From: an uncultured Clostridia bacterium
Lineage (GTDB): Bacteria; Bacillota; Clostridia; Christensenellales; Borkfalkiaceae
Reading direction: 5' to 3'
Assembly: GCA_944372565.1 (NCBI GenBank)
Contig: CALVZR010000120.1
Coordinates: forward strand, 1 to 44,644
DNA: 44,644 nucleotides
The notes below the pieces were generated by a model. It was given only the letters and a program-made list of their open reading frames with translations. It had not been told where the DNA came from and ran no database searches. This document shows, one piece after another, positions 15,502 through 22,174 of the stretch (position 1 is the stretch's first letter; every line of letters starts with the position of its first letter). Made by a program: the position numbers and the translations under genes.

Positions 15502-17061
15502 TCAACTCGCTTTTTCCAATATCATCGGCAACAACACCTTATCCTGCCAAAGCCTGATAAAACTCCACACCTGCGGAGACGGATTCCCGTTTTGAAAAGC
15601 ACGCGCCTGCACTACATTCAGATTTTTCGGATCGAGTTCGAGCGTTACGAAAGGCACATCCGGTTCTGTTTCCTTTCTGATAAACAGAATCACGCTTCGT
15701 TCCTCCGCCACTCTTTCGATATATGTGCCGACGCAATGCCGCATCGCCTTTCCTTCCTCCTTAATCTCTGCAGCGTTATGCGGCGCGCGGAGGATCAGTC
15801 CCGCATTTTTGTAATTGTATAAATCCGCCGCCGCCCGACACATTTTCTCGCACATACTGTTTTTCAGCTCTTCGCTCAACTCCGCTTTCAGGCGGGTTGC
15901 TCTGTCGTGCATTTCCTTAAAATTCTTCGGCTTTGAATACATCGTATCTCCGACGTTGTACCCGAGCAACACACACGCGCAAATGTAATCGCGGTAATCC
16001 AGCGAGAACCTTCCCCACTCGGACGGGCTTTTCCGCTGCGTTTTCAGGTAATTAAAAAACGTGTAAAACCCCACTTTTTCCGCAATATAATCCAAAGCAT
16101 TTCCGTTTGCGTTCGCCACGACCTTCAAATACTGCGGTTTCGGAGGGATCTTGTTTTTCTCCATCCACTGAAGAGCCGCGATTCCCCTGCTCCTTAAATT
16201 CCGGCGGAGAGCGAATGTGTAATATTCTTTCCGATGCAGTTGCAAAAATTTTTTCAATTCGTTCTGCCTGTAGTCAACGACTTCGCAAAGCGAGCTATAA
16301 CTGTAAATCAGCTCGTCCGCCAGTTCTGATAACCCCACTTTCACGAGATATTCGATCTGCGGCCTCGAGCGCATCCGCTCTATTACCACCGCCGGATCTT
16401 CATAGCGTTTGCCGCACAAACGGGCGACGGGCATAAACCGATATCTTTCGTACTTTTTCAAAATACTTCGGATGTTTTTCGTGTAAACCAGTCCGCATTC
16501 CGGCAAAACGTAAGAAAAATGCGTCTGATATATACCGTTTATCCATTTTTTTTGATAATCGCCGTTCGAATCTCTTTTCTCCCAATCGGTGCGCGATTGA
16601 AAATAACGCACTCCTCCGTCCGAACAGACGAAAGCACGCTGCAGTTCCGTCATTGAAAAACACGTGAAGTTTGCATAATGATAGCCGTAATGAATCTTAA
16701 AGTAGCGCACCATTATGCCCTCGTTGTTCCCCGCGTCCGAAATGTTTTCCATATAAATCGCCATATCTTCGAGCATACCGTTACATCTGTCGTGCGTGTT
16801 TCTTACCTGAACGGGCTTTTTACAAACGAGGCATTTTGTCAGTTCGCCTTTTTTGATGTTCGTCATCACGGACTTTTGTTTGCAGTGCTGGCATTCGACT
16901 TCATACGTCTTCGGCGCGATCCTCGTCGCAAATAAAAATTTTATCCCGTGATGCATCTTTTTCTTGCAAAATTCCGCGAAATCCACGGGCAAGTCGCCGA
17001 CCTGTTCCATCAGCCACTCTCTCCCGAGCATATTCTTTACCATTTTCTTCCGTTTCGGCAT
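15502..17061 (-). CDS. PcfJ-like protein
   Basis: 519 residues starting MPKRKKMVKNMLGREW; this start is one base after the preceding stop and has GGAGG upstream, whereas a longer reading would overlap that gene. A zinc ribbon (CQHC ... CLVC, about residues 55-80) is followed by a long helical middle and a C-terminal block (about 435-519) with 'GKAMRHCVGTYIERV' and 'VTLELDPKNLNVVQARAFQN', the core pattern of the PcfJ family. PcfJ was named from the conjugative plasmid pCF10, where its role is not well understood; homologues are frequent in phages of gut Bacillota. Next to a Rep it hints at DNA transfer or replication. Confidence 0.8.
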   Translation of the reverse strand: MPKRKKMVKNMLGREWLMEQVGDLPVDFAEFCKKKMHHGIKFLFATRIAPKTYEVECQHCKQKSVMTNIKKGELTKCLVCKKPVQVRNTHDRCNGMLEDMAIYMENISDAGNNEGIMVRYFKIHYGYHYANFTCFSMTELQRAFVCSDGGVRYFQSRTDWEKRDSNGDYQKKWINGIYQTHFSYVLPECGLVYTKNIRSILKKYERYRFMPVARLCGKRYEDPAVVIERMRSRPQIEYLVKVGLSELADELIYSYSSLCEVVDYRQNELKKFLQLHRKEYYTFALRRNLRSRGIAALQWMEKNKIPPKPQYLKVVANANGNALDYIAEKVGFYTFFNYLKTQRKSPSEWGRFSLDYRDYICACVLLGYNVGDTMYSKPKNFKEMHDRATRLKAELSEELKNSMCEKMCRAAADLYNYKNAGLILRAPHNAAEIKEEGKAMRHCVGTYIERVAEERSVILFIRKETEPDVPFVTLELDPKNLNVVQARAFQNGNPSPQVWSFIRLWQDKVLLPMILEKAS

Positions 17062-17062
17062 A

Positions 17063-17380
17063 TCACAGAAAATCCTCCAGATCCCGCACCTTTTTTTGAA
17101 TTTTCTTGCTTGCCCGCGTATAAGATACGCCGAGCGTTTCGGCAATCAGTTCGGCAGCCCGAAACGGACCGACGCAGTGCGCCTTGGAGGATTTTCCCTC
17201 TTTTTCGATAACCGCCCATAAATCGTCGATCCCCTTTTGCGAATCGATCTCCTCGGCGGAGGATGTTTGGGATAATGCGATCTCGGCGCAGTCTATCACC
17301 TCTTTGAGCAGTTCCTTTTTTACGTCGTCGTGCGTTTCGATATCCTGTAAAAGCATCTCGATGTATTCGTGTTTATTCAT
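17063..17380 (-). CDS. Small helical protein, possibly PcfK-like
   Basis: 105 residues starting MNKHEYIEMLLQDIE, with GGAGG upstream and a 4-bp ATGA overlap with the DUF3102 gene. An acidic helical N-terminus is followed by 'GIDDLWAVIEKEGKSSKAHC' and 'GPFRAAELIAETLGVSYTRA', which resembles, weakly, the I-D-D-x-x-x-x-I plus late helical motif of PcfK proteins, the usual partners of PcfJ. It is immediately followed by the PcfJ-like gene (1-bp gap). The pairing makes the PcfK call plausible, but sequence similarity is slight. Confidence 0.5.
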   Translation of the reverse strand: MNKHEYIEMLLQDIETHDDVKKELLKEVIDCAEIALSQTSSAEEIDSQKGIDDLWAVIEKEGKSSKAHCVGPFRAAELIAETLGVSYTRASKKIQKKVRDLEDFL

Positions 17381-18249
17381 AAACCGTACTCCTCCATTAC
17401 GCTGCGAAGCGCCGCTTTGCATTTCGTTTTCTTTTCCTGTTCCATTTCCGCCAAAAGTTCTAAAATTTCATTCAGCACGGTTTGCAGATCTTCGAATTTG
17501 ACTTTGAATTTCACCAAATTCTGATCTGCCGCGATCTCCAGTTTTTTCGTGACGGCAGCGAGCTCCTCTTCGGCTGCGCTGAGCGCCTTCTTCGTTTTTT
17601 CGAGTTCCGCCGCCGTTTCGGGGTTCTCTATTTTTTCCACGGTCGGCGGCAAAGACTCGATTTCTTCGATTTTTCTTTTCAGCGCATCGCGTTCTTCTTC
17701 GAGCTTTTTTGCCTTTTTTCGTTCTTCCTGCGTTTCCTTCTCTGTTTTTTTCAGCTTGTCCGCGGCATCTTCTTTTTCCGTTTCGAGCATTGAAAGCTGC
17801 TCCGTATGCTGTTCTTTCTCCCTTTCGAGTTCTTCTATTCTCGCTTTCAGTTCCCGCACGGTCATTTCATCCGATGCCGCGTTTTCGGTCAGTTTTGAAC
17901 GAATATCTTCCGGCGCGGATGCCAATAAAGAAAGTTTCGTTATCCCCAACTTTGCATTTGACTGCAAAAATTCATCCGTAAATTCGTCGAGAATCTTGAT
18001 GTAGTTGTATGCCTGCCGTTCCTTTATGCCGACGGCATCTTCCGCATATTTTCCGAAAGACGAGAATCCCGCCGCCGTGTAGAGTTCGGCGTCTTTCATT
18101 TTCTTCAGATTCCTCGCTAACTCCACAACGAACTGCCCCGCCATGTTCCCGCAGTACATAATTTCGTTGTGTACCTGCAAAAATCTCCGCTGCTCTTCGC
18201 TGGCGGACACCTCGCCGCCAAGCATCAACTGATTGAAAACTTCGTTCAT
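17377..18249 (-). CDS. DUF3102-like coiled-coil protein
   Basis: 290 residues. Residues 1-105 have the DUF3102 look: a Glu/Arg-rich opening, 'GQFVVELARNLKKMKDAELY' and 'FGKYAEDAVGIKERQAYNYI' (a ParB/KfrA-like helix-turn-helix region). Residues 130-245 are a long coiled coil of Glu, Lys, Arg and Leu, followed by a helical tail. Proteins of this kind are common early genes in Bacillota phages and plasmids and are thought to bind DNA. AAGGAG lies upstream of the ATG. The start overlaps the previous gene's stop by 4 bp. Confidence 0.75.
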   Translation of the reverse strand: MNEVFNQLMLGGEVSASEEQRRFLQVHNEIMYCGNMAGQFVVELARNLKKMKDAELYTAAGFSSFGKYAEDAVGIKERQAYNYIKILDEFTDEFLQSNAKLGITKLSLLASAPEDIRSKLTENAASDEMTVRELKARIEELEREKEQHTEQLSMLETEKEDAADKLKKTEKETQEERKKAKKLEEERDALKRKIEEIESLPPTVEKIENPETAAELEKTKKALSAAEEELAAVTKKLEIAADQNLVKFKVKFEDLQTVLNEILELLAEMEQEKKTKCKAALRSVMEEYGL

Positions 18250-18503
18250 TTGTTTGACTCCTTTTCGTTTTTATTAAATCTGGCGTTAAATTCCGCCAAT
18301 TTTTTCGTGATTTCGTGTAATTCGAAAACCCATTCGGACTTTACCCATTTCGACTCTCCAAAACGGACCTCCGTTTCTCCTTCTTTGTTTATCAAAATGC
18401 CGGTGATCACCCCTTCCCGCACGATCGGATCATTCGAAACGGGGCTTTGTTCTATAATTGCCACTCGTTTTCCCAAAACGCTTTTATCTACAATGATTTC
18501 CAT
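18246..18503 (-). CDS. Small hypothetical phage protein
   Basis: 85 residues: a short beta-rich first part (about residues 10-55, strand-turn-strand with 'REGVITGILINKEGETEVRF', similar to small SH3-like barrels) and a charged helical tail. It has an AGAGGG signal about 7 bases before the ATG and overlaps its downstream neighbour by 4 bp (ATGA) and its upstream one by 20 bp, the tight packing of phage early operons. Family not recognised. Confidence 0.65.
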   Translation of the reverse strand: MEIIVDKSVLGKRVAIIEQSPVSNDPIVREGVITGILINKEGETEVRFGESKWVKSEWVFELHEITKKLAEFNARFNKNEKESNK

Positions 18504-18666
18504 CGCCCATCCCTCTGACGGCCTTTCCCCAGTCTATGGGGATCTCCATATATTCGAGCTTGCCGTTTATATACCAGCGTTCCGCCGCCATAAACGGCGT
18601 TGCCCGCATTCCCATGCCTTTTACCGAATTTTTTCTACTCTTTGCGATCTCTTTGCCCTTTTTCAT
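18484..18666 (-). CDS. Very small basic hypothetical protein
   Basis: 60 residues with a Lys/Arg-rich N-terminus and 'ERWYINGKLEYMEIPIDWGK' in the middle. GGAGAGGG lies about 11 bases upstream of the ATG, and it overlaps both neighbours (32 bp upstream, 20 bp downstream), which keeps the operon gap-free. Likely real for that reason, although coding signals over 60 residues are weak. No family recognised. Confidence 0.5.
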   Translation of the reverse strand: MKKGKEIAKSRKNSVKGMGMRATPFMAAERWYINGKLEYMEIPIDWGKAVRGMGDGNHCR

Positions 18667-18892
18667 TCTCGTTCACCCTCTCCTTTTCTTCGATCTTCTC
18701 TGCCTGCAAAAAGTCAAGCATACAGGCACAGCAGTTATTATTCATTGCTTCACAACGCTTTTGAAATTCGTGCTTGTAATCGCAAATGCAAGGCTTATTC
18801 ATCCAATCGCCAGATTCGCGGAGGTCGTGTCTGTTTATATATTTCGCAAATTCCTCATCGGGCAAAGATTGTATGTATTCACGGTTCGTCAT
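18635..18892 (-). CDS. Small Cys-rich phage protein
   Basis: 85 residues opening MTNREYIQSLPDEEFAKYIN, followed by six cysteines between residues 35 and 58 (CIC, C, CCAC) and a very acidic/basic C-terminal tail. The opening and Cys cluster recall small zinc-binding early proteins found widely in gut phages, whose function is unknown. AAGGAGAAGG precedes the ATG and the gene overlaps the next one by 4 bp (ATGA). Confidence 0.7.
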   Translation of the reverse strand: MTNREYIQSLPDEEFAKYINRHDLRESGDWMNKPCICDYKHEFQKRCEAMNNNCCACMLDFLQAEKIEEKERVNENEKGQRDRKE

Positions 18893-19236
18893 TTTCCTTC
18901 TCCTTTCGGTTCCGCGAGGCGGGCTTTTACAGCTTCTTCTGTCAAAAAAATACTTTTTCCGATTGCTCTTTCGTCAAAGGCGATTCCTGCCGTTTCAAAT
19001 ATTATACTTCTTATTCTGCTTGCATAAATATTTCCTGCATGATCATATTGATACACCGTATCTCCTACCTTACACGGCAACTCCACCGCCTTTTCCAACC
19101 TCTCGCACATGGTGGCGTTTTCGGCTTTGAGTCGGTATATATACGCAAGGGTTCCCGCGTAATCAAAGTTCATTACGTCCGTTGTCTTGCAAATTGCAAG
19201 CCGTTCAAGGCAACGCTCTATCATTTGTTCAGTCAT
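18889..19236 (-). CDS. Hypothetical phage protein
   Basis: 115 residues starting MTEQMIERCLERLAI; the ATG at 19234-19236 has GGAGG about 7 bases upstream and overlaps the ASCH-like gene's stop (ATGA). A helical N-terminus of about 50 residues precedes 'ELPCKVGDTVYQYDHAGNIY', a beta-hairpin pattern seen in many small phage proteins that end in a short SH3-like barrel. Function unknown. Confidence 0.7.
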   Translation of the reverse strand: MTEQMIERCLERLAICKTTDVMNFDYAGTLAYIYRLKAENATMCERLEKAVELPCKVGDTVYQYDHAGNIYASRIRSIIFETAGIAFDERAIGKSIFLTEEAVKARLAEPKGEGK

Positions 19237-19802
19237 TTTTCTTCCTCCACATAACACCACGACTGCGGCGGACGGGTGATTCGCTTATTGACGCGCCTCA
19301 CGCAATCGAAATTATGATTTTTGCAATAATCGTTCCAGCAACCTATTTCTTTGCCTGTTTCGCATGCAAAAGGGGTTCTAAACTCCGACAACTTTCTCGG
19401 CTTGTCAAACAGTTTCGTCTCGGTGATGTGCCAGCCGTAAAGAGACTTTCCGTTGCTGTATTCAAACATTTCTTCCGCTGTCAAACACGCTCCCGCATTA
19501 TAGCGTTTATGTTCAGCGACCTCTGCCCCGTTTACCTCAAACTTTGCGCACGCTATTGTTGCATAAGCGTATTCGTCAATCCTATCGCACACGAACGAGC
19601 CGATGACTTTTCCGCGCCCATAATATTTAATGTCGCAACCGTCGTAATGCTCAATATCGGTTGTTTTTGTTTCATACACATAAACAGTAAACGGCGTTTC
19701 CAACTTCGGCGCGGTCTTGCGCACCTCTATAGTCTTTTCCCCGTTAAAAATCTTCTCGCACCATTGAGGGCGAATACTCATTAAAATTGCTTTCATTTTC
19801 AA
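19233..19802 (-). CDS. ASCH/PUA-like domain protein
   Basis: 189 residues. The N-terminus 'MKAILMSIRPQWCEKIFNGE' followed by 'KTIEVRKTAPK' is the typical opening of ASCH/PUA-like domains, in which the I-R-P-x-x-x-x-I-x-x-G-x-K-x-x-E-x-R pattern lines the nucleic-acid or nucleotide binding cleft. The second half contains four Cys residues. Phage ASCH proteins are proposed to bind modified RNA or DNA bases, and bacterial relatives include an N4-acetylcytidine amidohydrolase. Two ATGs (19802, 19796) are equally possible as no strong ribosome binding site decides. A 28-bp gap with no feature separates it from the upstream gene. Confidence 0.75.
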   Translation of the reverse strand: MKMKAILMSIRPQWCEKIFNGEKTIEVRKTAPKLETPFTVYVYETKTTDIEHYDGCDIKYYGRGKVIGSFVCDRIDEYAYATIACAKFEVNGAEVAEHKRYNAGACLTAEEMFEYSNGKSLYGWHITETKLFDKPRKLSEFRTPFACETGKEIGCWNDYCKNHNFDCVRRVNKRITRPPQSWCYVEEEK

Positions 19803-19830
19803 TACCTGATAACTCCCTTTCCGTAAAGTT

Positions 19831-20064
19831 TTACAGCCCTTCTATTGTGTCGCGCGTCAACGCGATCAGCGAATCCGCAGTCACGCAACGTTCACGCTTA
19901 TATCCGTTCACATGCGTGATAAGAACGACCTCCTCGCCCGTATCCTGATCCTTTATGTACTCCGCTTTGGCAACATTGATGCCCGCCGCCCGTAAAAGCG
20001 GAGAAAGATAGTCTGACACAAATTTTTCTTTCTGTTTGCTTTCTTCAGTTGCTAAATCTTTCAT
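19831..20064 (-). CDS. Small hypothetical phage protein
   Basis: 77 residues starting MKDLATEESKQKEKFV with TTGGAGG upstream. A charged helix is followed by a short alpha/beta segment ending 'RCVTADSLIALTRDTIEGL'. It overlaps the upstream gene by 20 bp. A longer in-frame start would lie further inside that gene and ignore the ribosome binding site. Family not recognised. Confidence 0.65.
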   Translation of the reverse strand: MKDLATEESKQKEKFVSDYLSPLLRAAGINVAKAEYIKDQDTGEEVVLITHVNGYKRERCVTADSLIALTRDTIEGL

Positions 20065-20695
20065 CTTCTTCCTCCAAATATACTTTTCGGATTTTCTCCC
20101 ATTCTTTATCAAACACAAGCCCCCAATTATTTAACTCGTCTTTGTCTGGCTTCTCGTTGTATGTTACTTCGCCGATATAACGCTGTCCTTGCGAATACGT
20201 GTCGTAAGATACATATCCGGCGGGAATCACCCCTCCCGCTGGTGGACGATGCGTACAGAAATAACGATATTTTCCCTTCGCCGCAATCGCCTTTTTTAAT
20301 ATATCCGTATATGTCGCCGCGCGTAAAACCTGTTTTCCGATGCGTTTTGTGTAATATTCCGATGTAAAAAAATACCAAGTTACGCGATATACTAAATCGT
20401 CATATTCGTCTGTATCCCAAAACGCATGAGCTCTTGCTTCGTATGTATATTTAACCGAGTCGTAAACTTTATCGCCATATCCGCAATGTTCATATGCATT
20501 TTCGTATTCATACTCTTCAGAATCTTCGCCTTGCTTTATTTTTTCGGCTATAGCTTTTATTTCGTCGGGTATATATTCCCTCCCGAAAACCAAAGAATAT
20601 TCTCTGATTAAACGATTCGCAGTCCGAACCAGCGTATTTTTTGTTTTTTCGCCATTGGATATCGGATATCCTTTATCAAAAAACTTTTCTATCAT
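20045..20695 (-). CDS. Hypothetical phage protein with a C-terminal domain common in phage early genes
   Basis: 216 residues. The first two thirds are helical and acidic with many aromatic residues. The last 55 residues contain 'CTHRPPAGGVIPAG' then 'RYIGEVTYNEKPDKDELNNW', the pattern of a small domain often seen as a stand-alone or C-terminal unit in phage and plasmid proteins of gut Bacillota (a R-P-x-x-G-x-x-P-x-G start and a closing Y-x-x-x-x-x-x-x-E-L-x-x-W/Y). AGAGGTGAG precedes the ATG. Its function has not, to my knowledge, been established. Confidence 0.65.
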   Translation of the reverse strand: MIEKFFDKGYPISNGEKTKNTLVRTANRLIREYSLVFGREYIPDEIKAIAEKIKQGEDSEEYEYENAYEHCGYGDKVYDSVKYTYEARAHAFWDTDEYDDLVYRVTWYFFTSEYYTKRIGKQVLRAATYTDILKKAIAAKGKYRYFCTHRPPAGGVIPAGYVSYDTYSQGQRYIGEVTYNEKPDKDELNNWGLVFDKEWEKIRKVYLEEEDERFSN

Positions 20696-20895
20696 TTCTC
20701 ACCTCTTAAAACGGCTGACAACCTTTCTTTAATATCCGCCGCCGCTTCGGTATAAAACTTTGCCGGTTCCAATACGCCCATTTTTATCCATCCCCTTCTT
20801 GCGTTCTCCGCATCGAGCAGCGCGGCGCTCAATTCTTCGGTGTTCGTACACCGCGCGACTTTGCGCTTCAAATAACTTTCCGAATATACAGCCAT
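20692..20895 (-). CDS. Very small hypothetical phage protein
   Basis: 67 residues, start chosen at MAVYSESYLKRKVARC because TTGGAGG lies just upstream; the longer reading overlaps the preceding gene by about 70 bp. Helical and basic, with 'ALLDAENARRGWIKMGVLEP' in the middle. Overlaps the next gene by 4 bp (ATGA). No family recognised. Confidence 0.6.
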   Translation of the reverse strand: MAVYSESYLKRKVARCTNTEELSAALLDAENARRGWIKMGVLEPAKFYTEAAADIKERLSAVLRGEK

Positions 20896-20897
20896 TC

Positions 20898-21359
20898 CTA
20901 TTCCTCCAAAGAAAAACCCGCCGCCCGCAGTGTGTTTGCGATCGTCTGAAGGTCTGCGTTCATCCAAACAAAAATATCAATGAAACTTGACCAGATCATA
21001 GACTTCGCTCCCGACTTCCTTTCGAGGTTTTTGCAACTTTCGAAAAATATTTCGTAAATCAAATCGTCCGTCGGATTCGCATGCATATTCCGCCCCGCTT
21101 CCAGGGCCGCTAAAACGTCGCCTATCGGTATGCTTTTCTGTTTTGGGGCGCAAAAAGGCACGCCGCCTCCAACGCGATCGGCGTGCGCCGTTTTTATCCG
21201 TTCCTCCACCAGCTCAAAGGAACTGTTTAAAACACGCCGGGAAATTTTCGTCAATCTGCCGTTTTCGTACTCTATGCAGATCTCTGTCACGCCGCCTTCC
21301 TCTCTTGCGATTACGGTAACGATTTTTCCGTTCACTTTATCCCCGTATGTTTCTATCAT
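20898..21359 (-). CDS. Hypothetical phage early protein
   Basis: 153 residues starting MIETYGDKVNGKIVTV; AAGGGG lies upstream, and the longer reading would begin in the regulator gene's tail. The first 50 residues look like a small beta-barrel, the remainder is helical with 'VLAALEAGRNMHANPTDDLI'. It is the first non-regulatory gene of the leftward operon, 40 bp after the Cro-like gene. Function unknown; early leftward genes next to cro often act as antirepressors or host-takeover factors. Confidence 0.65.
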   Translation of the reverse strand: MIETYGDKVNGKIVTVIAREEGGVTEICIEYENGRLTKISRRVLNSSFELVEERIKTAHADRVGGGVPFCAPKQKSIPIGDVLAALEAGRNMHANPTDDLIYEIFFESCKNLERKSGAKSMIWSSFIDIFVWMNADLQTIANTLRAAGFSLEE

Positions 21360-21399
21360 TGCTTTTACCCCTTTTATTTTTTTGCTGCAAAATGCCATT

Positions 21400-21600
21400 C
21401 TACAGAATATCCGATACAGTGCATTTCAATGCTTCTGCTAATTTGAGCAAAATATCTTTTCTTGGAAACCTATATCCGCTTTCATAAAAATAGATTGTCT
21501 GATTATCGACTCCGATAATTTTTGCAAGTTCGGTTTGCGTCATCCCTGCATTCATTCTTTTCGTCTTTAATTTGTTCATCGGCGAATATTTTTTAATCAT
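21400..21600 (-). CDS. Cro-like XRE-family regulator
   Basis: 66 residues starting MIKKYSPMNKLKTKRM; GGAGG stands 5 bases before this ATG. It is almost entirely one helix-turn-helix of XRE type: 'KRMNAGMTQTELAKIIGVDN' then 'QTIYFYESGYRFPRKDILLK'. It is divergent from the CI-like gene and is the first gene of the leftward early operon, the standard place of Cro. It should bind the repeats in the shared control region and turn down the repressor. Confidence 0.88.
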   Translation of the reverse strand: MIKKYSPMNKLKTKRMNAGMTQTELAKIIGVDNQTIYFYESGYRFPRKDILLKLAEALKCTVSDIL

Positions 21601-21619
21601 TTCATCCTCCATTTTCTCA

Positions 21620-21682
21620 CTATTTGTTAGTATTTTATAACACTATGTGAGTATTGTCAAGTATTTTATAACTATTTGTGAG
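21620..21682. promoter_or_regulatory. Operator-like repeats of the lysis/lysogeny switch
   Basis: The 13-mer AGTATTTTATAAC occurs twice, at 21629-21641 and 21660-21672, 31 bp apart (three helical turns). Around and between them a second motif, CTATTTGTKAG, appears at 21620-21630 and 21672-21682 with a shortened form CTATGTGAG at 21643-21651. The set covers the leftward promoter and lies next to the rightward one, so CI- and Cro-like proteins probably bind here. Confidence 0.7.
21632..21660 (-). promoter_or_regulatory. Leftward early promoter (for cro-like gene)
   Basis: On the minus strand TTGACA (21660-21655) and TAAAAT (21637-21632) are separated by exactly 17 bp. It reads into the Cro-like gene, whose ATG lies about 30 bp further. 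The -10 and -35 boxes overlap copies of the repeated operator-like sequence. Confidence 0.75.
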
Positions 21683-21708
21683 AAATTTTTGTATTTTTCT
21701 TTTTCATC

Positions 21709-21737
21709 TTGTCAATAATCTAACAATATGTTATAAT
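21709..21737 (+). promoter_or_regulatory. Rightward promoter for the CI-like repressor
   Basis: TTGTCA (21709-21714) and a perfect TATAAT (21732-21737) with a 17-bp spacer. The repressor ATG at 21760 follows with AAGGAG upstream, leaving a very short leader. The spacer holds TAACAATATGTTA, a 13-bp near-perfect palindrome that may be a further operator. Confidence 0.8.
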
Positions 21738-21759
21738 ATTAAAAAGGAGAAAATGAAAA

Positions 21760-22158
21760 ATGTCTCTCGGTAAAAGAATCAAAGAATTACGGAAAACCAA
21801 AAATTTAACTCAAATTGAATTTGCCAAACTCTTTCAAATTTCGAGCGGCACTATTGCCATGTGGGAAACCGATAAACGGCAGCCTGATTTTACTACATTG
21901 CAAAAACTTGCCGATTTTTTCGGCGTTTCTACCGATTATCTTCTCAGCAGAACGGAAAACGCACTTGACCGCCGCCCCGCTTCGGATATCGCGGAAAATT
22001 TTATAAAGGAGTTTGGGGAACTTTTTTCGGATGAAAATTTTCAAAAACTGGCAGGGATTTATAAAGTTATGAATGAGATTCAACGCCGCGAGATTTTATT
22101 ATATTTGATCGGCTACGCCCGCGGTGCGGGAATAGATACAAAAATCATCGGATATTAA
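21760..22158 (+). CDS. CI-like prophage repressor (XRE family)
   Basis: 132 residues. An N-terminal helix-turn-helix ('LGKRIKELRKTKNLTQIEFA', 'LFQISSGTIAMWETDKRQPD') and the family ending 'KLADFFGVSTDYLLSRTE' occupy residues 1-68; the rest is a helical domain, probably for dimerisation. There is no LexA-type peptidase domain, so induction is not by self-cleavage in the lambda manner. It is transcribed away from the Cro-like gene and towards the exonuclease and integrase genes, as for lysogeny modules. Confidence 0.9.
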   Translation: MSLGKRIKELRKTKNLTQIEFAKLFQISSGTIAMWETDKRQPDFTTLQKLADFFGVSTDYLLSRTENALDRRPASDIAENFIKEFGELFSDENFQKLAGIYKVMNEIQRREILLYLIGYARGAGIDTKIIGY

Positions 22159-22174
22159 AAACGGGGGTGAAAAT

